A stretch of DNA of 63,266 nucleotides from Agathobacter ruminis (GTDB taxonomy: Bacteria > Bacillota > Clostridia > Lachnospirales > Lachnospiraceae), in NCBI RefSeq assembly GCF_002735305.1, contig NZ_PDYG01000012.1, forward strand, positions 1 to 63,266, written 5' to 3'. Below, piece by piece: positions 17,732 to 26,900 of this stretch (the first letter of the stretch is position 1; each line of letters opens with the position of its first letter). A model generated the notes under the pieces. The model saw nothing but the letters and a program-made list of their open reading frames with translations, was not told the DNA's origin and did not search any database. The translations under genes were made by a program, and so were the position numbers.

Positions 17732-18427
17732 ATGAAGCGAATTTTGTTAAAACTCAGCGGAGAGGCACTTGCCGGCGAGAAGCATCAGGGATTTGATGAA
17801 GCAACTGTAATCGGAGTTGCTAAGCAGGTAAAGCAGCTTGTTGATGCCGGTACACAGGTTGGTATTGTAATCGGTGGCGGTAATTTCTGGAGAGGCCGTT
17901 CCAGTGAGACGATTGATCGCACAAAGGCAGATCAGATCGGTATGCTTGCCACGGTCATGAATTGTATTTATGTCTCTGAAATTTTCCGTTATGTTGGCAT
18001 GAAGACAGCCGTTTTAACTCCGTTTGAATGTGGTTCCATGACAAAACTTTTTTCAAAGGATCGTGCAAACAAATATTTCAGCCGTGATATGGTTGTATTT
18101 TTTGCCGGTGGAACCGGACATCCTTATTTCTCAACCGATACCGCAACCGTTTTGCGTGCGATTGAGATTGAGGCAGAGGGCATTTATCTTGCAAAGGCAG
18201 TTGACGGTGTCTATGACAGCGATCCAAAGGTGAATCCTGACGCAAAGAAATATGATGAAATTTCTATTCAGGAAGTAATCGACAAGAAGCTTGCGGTTGT
18301 TGATCTGACTGCTTCCATTATGTGTATGGAAAATAAAATGCCTATGTTTGTTTTCGGATTAAATGAGACAAACAGCATCGTTGAAAGTGTTAATGGCAAA
18401 TTCTCCGGAACGAAAGTTCTGGCATAA
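17732..18427 (+). CDS. pyrH: Uridylate kinase (UMP kinase)
   Basis: PyrH phosphorylates UMP to UDP in pyrimidine nucleotide synthesis and is hexameric and regulated by UTP/GTP in bacteria. The 231-residue protein has the amino acid kinase fold: RILLKLSGEAL at the N-terminus, VIGGGNFWRG for phosphate binding, the DQIGMLATVMN helix and the AVDGVYDSDPKVNPDAKKYD segment. An AGAAGGAGC site precedes ATG 17732. The pyrH-frr order is conserved, and frr follows after 15 bases. Confidence 0.97.
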   Translation: MKRILLKLSGEALAGEKHQGFDEATVIGVAKQVKQLVDAGTQVGIVIGGGNFWRGRSSETIDRTKADQIGMLATVMNCIYVSEIFRYVGMKTAVLTPFECGSMTKLFSKDRANKYFSRDMVVFFAGGTGHPYFSTDTATVLRAIEIEAEGIYLAKAVDGVYDSDPKVNPDAKKYDEISIQEVIDKKLAVVDLTASIMCMENKMPMFVFGLNETNSIVESVNGKFSGTKVLA

Positions 18428-18442
18428 TTCTAGGAGGACGAT

Positions 18443-18997
18443 ATGGACGAAAGATTAATTCCTTATCAGGAAAAAATGGAAAAGACACTGAATAACTTGC
18501 ATGAGGAATATGCTTCCATCCGTGCAGGAAGAGCAAATCCTCATATCCTTGATAAATTAAAAGTAGATTATTACGGAACACCTTCACCGATTCAGACGGT
18601 TGCGAATGTCAGTGTTCCGGAAGCACGTATTATTCAGATTCAGCCATGGGAAGCTTCTCTCGTGAAGGAAATTGAAAAAGCGATTCTTACATCCGATATT
18701 GGAATCAATCCAACCAATGATGGTAAAGTGATTCGCCTGGTTTTCCCTGAATTGACAGAGGAACGCCGTAAAGAGCTGGTGAAAGATGTGAAAAAGCATG
18801 GCGAAGATGCCAAGGTCGCAACCAGAAACATCCGTCGTGACGGTATGGACGCATTCAAGAAGCTCGGTAAGAGCGAGGATATGTCAGAGGATGCAGTTGC
18901 AGATCTTGAAGATGGCATGCAGAAACTGACAGACCAGTTCATTGCAAAAATCGATAAGGCAATCGAAGAGAAATCAAAAGAAATCCTTACGGTTTAG
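18443..18997 (+). CDS. frr: Ribosome recycling factor
   Basis: RRF, with EF-G, splits post-termination ribosomes. The 184-residue length is standard, and the protein contains the family landmarks ASIRAGRANPHILDKLKVDYYG, the hinge region and ELTEERRKELVK. The closing helix is rich in charged residues. A CTAGGAGGACGAT site precedes the start. The gene is followed by a hairpin with a modest T-run before uppS. Confidence 0.97.
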   Translation: MDERLIPYQEKMEKTLNNLHEEYASIRAGRANPHILDKLKVDYYGTPSPIQTVANVSVPEARIIQIQPWEASLVKEIEKAILTSDIGINPTNDGKVIRLVFPELTEERRKELVKDVKKHGEDAKVATRNIRRDGMDAFKKLGKSEDMSEDAVADLEDGMQKLTDQFIAKIDKAIEEKSKEILTV

Positions 18998-19013
18998 TAA
19001 AATCGATGAAATT

Positions 19014-19044
19014 TGAGACTTGCTTGCCGGCAAGTCTCATTTTG
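19014..19044 (+). terminator. Hairpin with T-run between frr and uppS
   Basis: A perfect 10-bp stem, TGAGACTTGC (19014-19023) and GCAAGTCTCA (19030-19039), with loop TTGCCG is followed by TTTTG. It resembles a weak intrinsic terminator. uppS starts 14 bases after the T-run with no clear promoter, so read-through is expected. Confidence 0.55.
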
Positions 19045-19057
19045 TTTGGAGAAAAAT

Positions 19058-19771
19058 ATGAAAATACCGGAACATGTCGCCATCATTTTAGATGGCAATG
19101 GAAGATGGGCAAAAGAAAAAGGTATGCCGCGTAACTACGGACATACCGTTGGTGCCAAAAATGTGGAGACCATTTGTAAAGCGGCCCATGATATGGGAAT
19201 TAAATATCTGACCCTTTATGCTTTCTCGACAGAGAACTGGAAGAGACCGGATGCGGAAGTGTCTGCGCTGATGAAATTGCTGGACGGGTATTTGAAGACC
19301 TGTATCAAAACCGCAAATAAAAATAATATGAGAATCCGTGTGATCGGAGAAATTGCGCGACTGGAGCCGAAATTCAGAGAGCGCATCCAGGAAGTGGAAA
19401 GGGTCTCAGCCGTCAATACCGGATTGAACCTGACAATTGCAATCAATTATGGCAGCCGCGATGAGATGCTACGTGCAACGCGCAAAATTGCGCAGGAATG
19501 CATGGATGGAAAGTTGCAATTGGACGCAATTGATGAAGCCTGCTTTGCAGCACATCTGGATACCTTTGATCTGCCGGATCCGGATTTGATGATCCGGACA
19601 AGCGGAGAACAGCGATTGTCCAATTATTTGCTGTGGCAGCTTGCATATAGTGAATTTTATTTTACAAATGTTCCATGGCCTGCTTTCTCAAAAGAAGAAC
19701 TGCAAAAGGCTGTTGAAGCATATAATGCCAGAGACAGACGCTTTGGCGCATTAAAAGAAGAAGAAAAATAA
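19058..19771 (+). CDS. uppS: Undecaprenyl diphosphate synthase (isoprenyl transferase)
   Basis: UppS extends farnesyl diphosphate with cis-isoprene units to form undecaprenyl diphosphate, the lipid carrier for peptidoglycan. The 237-residue protein carries the catalytic aspartate and phosphate-binding segment ILDGNGRWAKEKGMPRNYGH, the YAFSTENWKRP motif and the C-terminal RTSGEQRLSNYLLWQ and ELYF-type SEFYFT elements. ATG 19058 is chosen for its TTTGGAGAAAAAT site; an upstream in-frame ATG at 19013 would translate the preceding hairpin. Confidence 0.96.
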   Translation: MKIPEHVAIILDGNGRWAKEKGMPRNYGHTVGAKNVETICKAAHDMGIKYLTLYAFSTENWKRPDAEVSALMKLLDGYLKTCIKTANKNNMRIRVIGEIARLEPKFRERIQEVERVSAVNTGLNLTIAINYGSRDEMLRATRKIAQECMDGKLQLDAIDEACFAAHLDTFDLPDPDLMIRTSGEQRLSNYLLWQLAYSEFYFTNVPWPAFSKEELQKAVEAYNARDRRFGALKEEEK

Positions 19772-19792
19772 CAAACAATAGGAGAAATATTT

Positions 19793-20614
19793 ATGTTTAA
19801 AACAAGATTGCTCAGCGGCATTGTTTTGGTCGCAATCATTGTTGCATTTGGAATCTTAGGCGGATATTATTTGTTTGGATTCACATTGGCAATTTCGCTG
19901 ATTGGAATGTATGAATTATATCGTGTTTTCAAGATTGAGCGAACCGCGCTTGGCCTGTTCGGATATCTTGCTGCAATCTGCTATGATTTGAATCTGTTAT
20001 GGCATTTTATCCCGGGCAGAGATGCTGCCGTGATGATTTTTGCCGGATTGTTTATCCTTCTGATGGCTGTATTTGTATTTGGCTATCCGAAATTTGATGT
20101 CACTCAGGTGATGGCATCATTCTTTGGAATGTTTTATGTGGCTGTAATGCTTTCCTTTGTTTATCGTTTGCGTACGGAGATTCCAAACGGATTGTATCTG
20201 GTCTTTTTGATTTATCTTTGTGCATGGGGCAGTGATACATTTGCTTATGTGAGCGGAAAAACATTTGGCAAAGGCGGCAAACACAAGATGACACCGAAGC
20301 TTTCCCCGAATAAGACAATCGAAGGCGGCATTGGCGGTGTACTCGGTGCCGGCATTATCACAGCAATCTACTGTACCATTTTTGCATCTGCGATGAATCT
20401 GGATGCAACCAAGATCGTAATTCTGGCTCTGATTGCCGCTGCGGGCGGACTGGTATCTATGATCGGAGACCTCTGTGCCAGCGCAATCAAACGTTTTTAT
20501 GATATTAAGGATTATGGCAAATTGATTCCGGGACATGGTGGAATTATGGACCGTTTTGACAGTATCATCATTACGGCACCGATTATATATTATCTCGCTT
20601 TCTTATTTGTCTAA
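19793..20614 (+). CDS. cdsA: Phosphatidate cytidylyltransferase
   Basis: CdsA makes CDP-diacylglycerol from phosphatidate and CTP, the branch point of phospholipid synthesis. The 273-residue polytopic membrane protein has about eight hydrophobic segments and the C-terminal family signature (CASAIKRFYDIKDYGKLIPG then HGGIMDRFDS at ~235-260), with the expected Arg and Asp residues. It follows uppS by 21 bases and precedes dxr, the usual lipid/isoprenoid cluster order. Confidence 0.96.
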   Translation: MFKTRLLSGIVLVAIIVAFGILGGYYLFGFTLAISLIGMYELYRVFKIERTALGLFGYLAAICYDLNLLWHFIPGRDAAVMIFAGLFILLMAVFVFGYPKFDVTQVMASFFGMFYVAVMLSFVYRLRTEIPNGLYLVFLIYLCAWGSDTFAYVSGKTFGKGGKHKMTPKLSPNKTIEGGIGGVLGAGIITAIYCTIFASAMNLDATKIVILALIAAAGGLVSMIGDLCASAIKRFYDIKDYGKLIPGHGGIMDRFDSIIITAPIIYYLAFLFV

Positions 20615-20641
20615 TCAAATCAGGATAAGAAGGATTGATTT

Positions 20642-21784
20642 ATGAAAAAAATATCGATTCTCGGATCTACCGGATCCATCGGCAGCCAGACGCTCGAGAT
20701 TGTTTCAGAACAGGGCGATATTGATGTGGTGGCAATGTCCTGTGGACATAATATCGGCTTGTTTGAAAAACAAATTCGAAAATATCATCCGTCACTTGTT
20801 GCTGTCTGGGAAGAAAAAGATGCTTCAGACCTGCGGACACGCATCGGTGATTTGCAGACGGAAGTCTGCTACGGACTCGACGGTCTGATTCGTGTGGCAA
20901 CCGCTGATGCGGCGGAATATGTTGTAACTGCCATTGTTGGAATGCTTGGAATCCGACCGACGATTGCTGCAATCAAGGCCGGCAAAAAGATTGCACTGGC
21001 CAATAAGGAGACGCTGGTTACAGCAGGTCATCTGATTATGCCATTGGCAAAAGAATATCAGGTGCCGATTCTTCCGGTAGACAGTGAGCACAGTGCGATT
21101 TTTCAGTCTTTGAACGGGCAGGAAAATCAAAAAATCAATAAAATATTACTAACGGCTTCCGGAGGACCTTTCCGTGGAAAGACAAAAGAAGAGTTGAAGC
21201 ATGTGACATTGCAGGATGCTCTGAATCATCCGAACTGGTCCATGGGACGCAAAATCACTGTCGATTCTTCGACATTAGTCAACAAAGCGCTTGAAGTGAT
21301 GGAAGCGCATTGGCTCTTTTCGGTTGACGCGGATCAAATTGAGGTTGTGGTCCATCCGCAAAGTGTGATTCATTCCGCAGTCGAATACGAAGATGGCGCT
21401 ATTATTGCACAGCTGGGAACACCGGATATGCGTCTGCCGATTCAATATGCGCTTTATTATCCACAGCGAAGACCACTTTCCGGAGCGCGTCTGAACTTGT
21501 TTGAACTTGGACAGATGACATTTGAAAAGCCGGACTATGAAACCTTTGAAGGTCTGCAGCTTGGGCTCGATGCCATGCGCGAAGGCGGCAATATGCCAAC
21601 CGTATTTAATGCGGCAAATGAGCGTGCAGTGGCATTGTTTTTACAGGAAAAAATCTCCTATCTGACGATTGCGGAGATTATTCGTGCATCAATGGAGCAT
21701 GTCACAAAGATTGAGAATCCAAATCTGGAGGAGATTCTTGATACGGAACAGTTAACTTATGAATTTATCAATAACAGGTGGTAG
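20642..21784 (+). CDS. dxr: 1-deoxy-D-xylulose 5-phosphate reductoisomerase
   Basis: Dxr converts DXP to MEP with NADPH, the committed step of the MEP isoprenoid pathway. The 380-residue protein has the nucleotide-binding ILGSTGSIGSQTL at the N-terminus, the ALANKETLVTAG segment, the metal-binding PVDSEHSAIFQ and the SMGRKITVDSSTLVNKALEVMEA loop region. All catalytic motifs are intact. An AGAAGGATTGATTT region precedes ATG 20642. It supplies precursors used by UppS in the same cluster. Confidence 0.97.
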   Translation: MKKISILGSTGSIGSQTLEIVSEQGDIDVVAMSCGHNIGLFEKQIRKYHPSLVAVWEEKDASDLRTRIGDLQTEVCYGLDGLIRVATADAAEYVVTAIVGMLGIRPTIAAIKAGKKIALANKETLVTAGHLIMPLAKEYQVPILPVDSEHSAIFQSLNGQENQKINKILLTASGGPFRGKTKEELKHVTLQDALNHPNWSMGRKITVDSSTLVNKALEVMEAHWLFSVDADQIEVVVHPQSVIHSAVEYEDGAIIAQLGTPDMRLPIQYALYYPQRRPLSGARLNLFELGQMTFEKPDYETFEGLQLGLDAMREGGNMPTVFNAANERAVALFLQEKISYLTIAEIIRASMEHVTKIENPNLEEILDTEQLTYEFINNRW

Positions 21785-21786
21785 TT

Positions 21787-22830
21787 TTGATTATTATTAA
21801 GATTCTGATTGCAATTTTAGTTTTTTCGGCAATTGTATTATTTCATGAGCTTGGACATTTTTTGCTTGCAAAAGCAAATGGAATTCAGGTCAATGAATTT
21901 TCACTTGGCTTAGGCCCGACATTGATTGGTTTTACAAAGGGTGAAACAAAGTATTCCATCAAATTGCTTCCGTTTGGAGGCGCCTGCATGATGGAGGGAG
22001 AGGATGATGCATCGGATAATCCGCGTGCTTTCCCGAACAAATCCGTTTGGGCCAGAATCAGTGTGGTATTTGCCGGCCCGTTCTTTAATTTTATTATGGC
22101 ATTTGTGTTTGCTTATATTCTCGTTTGTATGAATGGCACACTTTTACCGAATATTTCTGTTATGGACGGATATCCGGCGCAGGAGGCAGGAATTGAATCC
22201 GGAGACCGTCTGGTCAAGATCAATCATTTTTATCTGGACTCGTACAATGACCTGCTGGTATATCTCCAGTTTCATCAGGGAGAGGAAGCGGTCATCACTT
22301 ATGAACATGACGGAAAAGAATATCAGACGACACTGACTCCGAAATTCTCGGAAGATGAGCAGCGTTATCTTTATGGATTTGCATCTGATGGAACGATGAC
22401 ACATGGCAATGCGATTTCGAATATCAAGCATGCTTTTTTTGAATCCCGTTATTATGTCTATCTGACATTCCAGAGCCTTCGTATGCTCTTTACGGGAAAA
22501 GTCGGCGTGAATGATTTGAGTGGTCCGGTCGGCATCGTATCCACAGTCGGAGATTCCTATGAATCCGCGGTGAAATCCGATGGCGCAAGAGGCGGCATTG
22601 AGATTTTGTTTGTCTGGATTGTATTTTTGTCTGTCAACCTCGGTGTGATGAATTTGCTGCCGATTCCGGCATTGGATGGCGGTCGACTGCTGTTTTTGAT
22701 TATTGAAGCAATCAGACGAAAACGCATTGACCCGCAAAAAGAAGGATTCGTTCATTTGGTGGGAATTGTTTTGCTGCTTGGCCTGATGGTGCTTGTCATG
22801 TTTAACGATATTCGCAAATTATTCATGTAA
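21787..22830 (+). CDS. rseP: Site-2 RIP metalloprotease RseP
   Basis: RseP-type proteases cleave transmembrane segments of anti-sigma factors and signal-peptide remnants. The 347-residue protein has four predicted membrane helices, the zinc motif HELGH in the first (~20-24) and the second motif NLLPIPALDGG near 285. One PDZ domain lies between. TTG 21787 is preferred because AGGTGGT sits 5 bases upstream; GTG 21778 is an alternative that would overlap the dxr end by 7 bases. dxr-rseP-ispG is a conserved order. Confidence 0.94.
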   Translation: MIIIKILIAILVFSAIVLFHELGHFLLAKANGIQVNEFSLGLGPTLIGFTKGETKYSIKLLPFGGACMMEGEDDASDNPRAFPNKSVWARISVVFAGPFFNFIMAFVFAYILVCMNGTLLPNISVMDGYPAQEAGIESGDRLVKINHFYLDSYNDLLVYLQFHQGEEAVITYEHDGKEYQTTLTPKFSEDEQRYLYGFASDGTMTHGNAISNIKHAFFESRYYVYLTFQSLRMLFTGKVGVNDLSGPVGIVSTVGDSYESAVKSDGARGGIEILFVWIVFLSVNLGVMNLLPIPALDGGRLLFLIIEAIRRKRIDPQKEGFVHLVGIVLLLGLMVLVMFNDIRKLFM

Positions 22831-22847
22831 ATAAGGTCGGAGGAATC

Positions 22848-23906
22848 ATGATGAAAACAAAAGCAATACAGATTGGAAATCGTGTGATTGGCGGTGGCAA
22901 TCCGATTTTGATTCAATCGATGACAAATACAAAGACCGAAGATGTGGTTGCGACGGTAGGCCAGATCAGACAACTTACGGATGCGGGATGTGATATAATC
23001 CGCTGTGCCTGTCCGACCATGGAAGCTGCGAAAGCATTGGCTGAGATTAAGAAGCAGATTTCTATTCCTTTGGTTGCAGATATCCATTTCGATTATCAGC
23101 TTGCGATTGCCGCAATGGAAAACGGCGCAGACAAAATCCGGATTAATCCGGGTAATATCGGAAGCAAAGAACGCGTAAAAGCGGTTGTCGATGTAGCAAA
23201 AGAACGCAATATCCCGATTCGTGTCGGTGTAAACAGTGGCTCACTGGAAAAGGATTTGCTTGAGAAATATCATGGTGTGACTGCAGAAGCAATTGTCGAG
23301 AGCGCACTGGGACAGGTGGCAATCATTGAAGATCTGGGCTATGACAATCTTGTCATCAGTATTAAGTCATCTGATGTGATGATGTGCGTCAAGGCACATG
23401 AACTGATTGCACAGAAGACCAGTTATCCGCTTCATGTTGGAATTACAGAGGCGGGAACCGTGACGCGCGGCAATATCAAATCCGCAATAGGTCTGGGATT
23501 GATTCTGAGTCAGGGAATCGGAGATACCATCCGTGTTTCATTGACCGGAGATCCGATTGAAGAAATCAAATCCGCAAAGATGATTCTCCGGACACTTGGA
23601 TTGCGCCGAGATGGCATTGAAGTGGTGTCCTGTCCAACCTGTGGTCGTACGCAGATTGATTTAATTGGCTTGGCTAATCGTGTTGAAAATCTGGTGGAGA
23701 ATTATCCATATCATATCAAGGTTGCTGTCATGGGCTGTGTCGTAAACGGACCGGGAGAAGCACGCTCAGCGGATCTTGGCGTGGCAGGCGGAATCGGAGA
23801 GGGCCTGATTTTAAAGCATGGCGAAATCTATAAAAAGGTTCCGGAAGCAGAATTGTTGGATTCCCTGAAATATGAACTTGATCATTGGGAGGAAACAAAT
23901 GATTAA
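22848..23906 (+). CDS. ispG: 4-hydroxy-3-methylbut-2-enyl diphosphate synthase IspG
   Basis: IspG is the [4Fe-4S] enzyme that converts MEcPP to HMBPP, the penultimate MEP pathway step. The 352-residue protein has the TIM-barrel N-terminal part (IQSMTNTKT, VADIHFDY, KIRINPGNIG) and a C-terminal iron-sulfur domain with SCPTCGRTQIDL and MGCVVNGPGEA. Three cluster cysteines and the Glu in GEA are present. A GTCGGAGGAATC site precedes the start, where ATG codons at 22848 and 22851 are adjacent. The 3' end overlaps polC by 8 bases. Confidence 0.96.
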   Translation: MMKTKAIQIGNRVIGGGNPILIQSMTNTKTEDVVATVGQIRQLTDAGCDIIRCACPTMEAAKALAEIKKQISIPLVADIHFDYQLAIAAMENGADKIRINPGNIGSKERVKAVVDVAKERNIPIRVGVNSGSLEKDLLEKYHGVTAEAIVESALGQVAIIEDLGYDNLVISIKSSDVMMCVKAHELIAQKTSYPLHVGITEAGTVTRGNIKSAIGLGLILSQGIGDTIRVSLTGDPIEEIKSAKMILRTLGLRRDGIEVVSCPTCGRTQIDLIGLANRVENLVENYPYHIKVAVMGCVVNGPGEARSADLGVAGGIGEGLILKHGEIYKKVPEAELLDSLKYELDHWEETND

Positions 23907-26900
23907 ACCCCTTTTTGATGTTTTTACAGAGCTCGATTTGAGCGCGGACGAAAGGGCATTGTTTGAAGATGCGCAAATAACAAAGATAGGTGCGAATCGC
24001 GATCGTAATCGCATTCGCATTTATTTGCATGCAAATCATTTGATTCCGAAGGAATCTGTCAAAAAACTAGAAGACAAAATTTGTCGTTTTATGTTTCCGG
24101 CCCAAAACGGAACCGTACATATTATTGAAAAATTTACTCTCTCTTCGGTATATACACCGAAGTCATTGTTTGATCAATATTGGGAAAGCATTTTATTTGA
24201 ATTAAAATTGCATTCGACACTGGAATATAATTTGCTGCGTACTGCAAAGATTGATTTTGAAGAAGATGATAAAACCATTTGTGTTACGATGGATGATAAT
24301 ATCATAGGACGCAGCCGGGGCCATGAGGTAATTGAATTTCTCGAGAAGGTCGTATGCGAGAGATGTGGGCTGGATTTGATTGTCAATACGCAATTTCGTG
24401 AGCCGGAGGAGACCAAATACCGCAAGAACCAGGAACTGCAGATTCGGGAAGAAGTATTGAATATTATGAAGAATACTGCAACCGGAAATGCAATTTTGAA
24501 TGGAAAGCAGGAAGAAACAAAGCCTGCACAGAATAGTGAAAATGAAAGTTCTCCTGCAAAAAAGCAGGAAAACAAGGCGGATGCAAAGCCGAAATTCGAG
24601 AAGAAGGGCGAGTTCCGCAAACGATACGAAAAAGGTTCTATGCCAAAGTCTGACAATCCGGATGTGATTTACGGTTCTGATTTTGAAGATGAGAGTATCG
24701 CAATCGAAAAGATTGATGCGCCAATCGGAGAAGTTGTTGTCAACGGACAGGTGCTTTCGATTGAAACAAGAGAAATCCGCAATGAGAGAACCATTGTCAT
24801 TGGTGCAATCACTGATTTTACAGATACGATTTTGTTCAAGATGTTTCTGAAGAATGAAATCTTACCGGAGGTATTGCCAAAAATCGGTACGGGCAATTTT
24901 ATCCGTATGAAAGCGGTTGCCAATATTGATAAATATGACAATGATCTGACCCTTGGCAATGTAATCGGGGTTAAGAAATCCGTGGATTTTCGTTCTTCCC
25001 GTATGGATACGGCGCCGGAGAAGCGTGTTGAGCTGCATTGCCATACCAAGATGAGTGATATGGATGCGGTCAGTGATGTCAAAGATATCATTAAACAGGC
25101 AAAGAAGTGGGGGCATAAGGCAATTGCAATTACCGATCATGGCGATGTACAGGCCTTTCCGGATGCCAATCATGCAGTCAGCCCGGATGATGATTTTAAG
25201 GTGATTTACGGTGTTGAGGCATATCTGGTTGATGACATGAAAGGAATTGTCACAAACAGCAAAAATCAAAGTCTCGATGATACCTATGTTGTCTTTGATA
25301 TTGAGACGACGGGTTTTTCTCCGGAAAAATGTAAAATCATTGAATTTGGTGCCGTAAAAGTGGTGGGAGGCAAGATTGTCGATCGTTTTTCCAAATTTGT
25401 CAATCCGCAGGTACCGATTCCGTTTCGAATTGAACAGTTGACTTCCATCCGTGATGATATGGTAATGAATGAACCGACCATTGATGTGATTCTGCCGGAA
25501 TTCCGTGAATTCTGCGGGGATGCGGTTATGGTTGCACACAATGCGGACTTCGATATGAGTTTTGTTTACAAGAATTGTGAAAATCTTGGAATCCGTTATC
25601 GTGCAACTGTGGTGGATACGGTTGCAATGGCACGTTTCCTGTTGCCGCAATTGAACCGTTTTAAACTCGATACGGTGGCAAAAGCATTAAATGTTTCGCT
25701 GGATCATCATCACAGGGCGGTGGATGACGCGGAATGTACGGCGGAAATCTTTGTCAAATTTGTCGAGATGCTCAAGAACCGTGGAATCGATCATTTGGAT
25801 GCCATCAATGAAGAGGCGAAGTCTTCGGTGGAAAATATCTGGAAGCTTCCGTCGCATCATGCAATCATACTGGCAACCTGCGATCAGGGCCGTACGAATC
25901 TGTATCGTCTGGTCAGTGATTCGCATGTGAAATATTATCATCGCCAGCCGCGTGTTCCAAAGAGTGAATTCCTGAAATACCGCGATGGACTGATTATCGG
26001 TTCCGCTTGTGAAGCGGGAGAATTATATCAGGCAATTCTGGGCGGCAGACCCGAAGAAGAGATTGCTCGTCTGGTTCAATTCTATGATTATCTGGAAATA
26101 CAGCCGCTTGGCAACAATGGATTTATGTTGCGCGGTGACGATCCGATTGTGGAATCGGAACAGGACCTGATTGATATTAACAAAAAGATTGTAAAACTCG
26201 GAGAGGACTTCAATAAACCGGTTGTGGCTACCTGTGATGTGCATTTTCTGAATCCGGAGGACGAAATCTATCGTCGCATTATCATGACCGGAAAAGGATT
26301 TAAGGATGCCGATCAACAGCCTCCGCTTTATCTTCATACCACAGACGAGATGCTTGAGGAATTTTCGTATCTCGGCAGTGCCAAAGCAGAAGAGGTGGTG
26401 ATTACCAATCCGAATCGCATTGCAGATATGTGTGAGCGCATCGAACCGGTGCGTCCGGACAAATGTCCGCCGGTCATTGAAAATTCCGATCAGATGTTGC
26501 GCGATATCTGTTATCGCAAAGCGCACAGCATGTATGGAGATCCCCTCCCTGAAATCGTGCAGGAGCGTCTCGAGCGTGAGCTGAATTCCATTATTTCCAA
26601 CGGATATGCCGTAATGTATATCATTGCGCAGAAGCTTGTTTGGAAATCCAATGAGGACGGATATCTTGTAGGATCCCGTGGTTCGGTAGGAAGCTCATTT
26701 GTGGCAACCATGTCCGGTATCACGGAAGTTAATCCACTCAAACCACATTATCTTTGTCCGAATCCGGAATGCAAATTCTCGGATTTTGATTCTGACCTGG
26801 TCAAAAAATATGAGGGACATTCCGGATGTGATATGCCGGATTGCAATTGCCCGAAGTGTGGCACAAAGATGCGCAAAGAAGGATTTGATATTCCGTTTGA

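Noticed and set aside
24862-25650. 262-residue minus-strand reading frame inside polC
   Set aside because: Antisense to the PHP/exonuclease region of PolC; His/Ile/Asn-rich composition with no recognisable motif.
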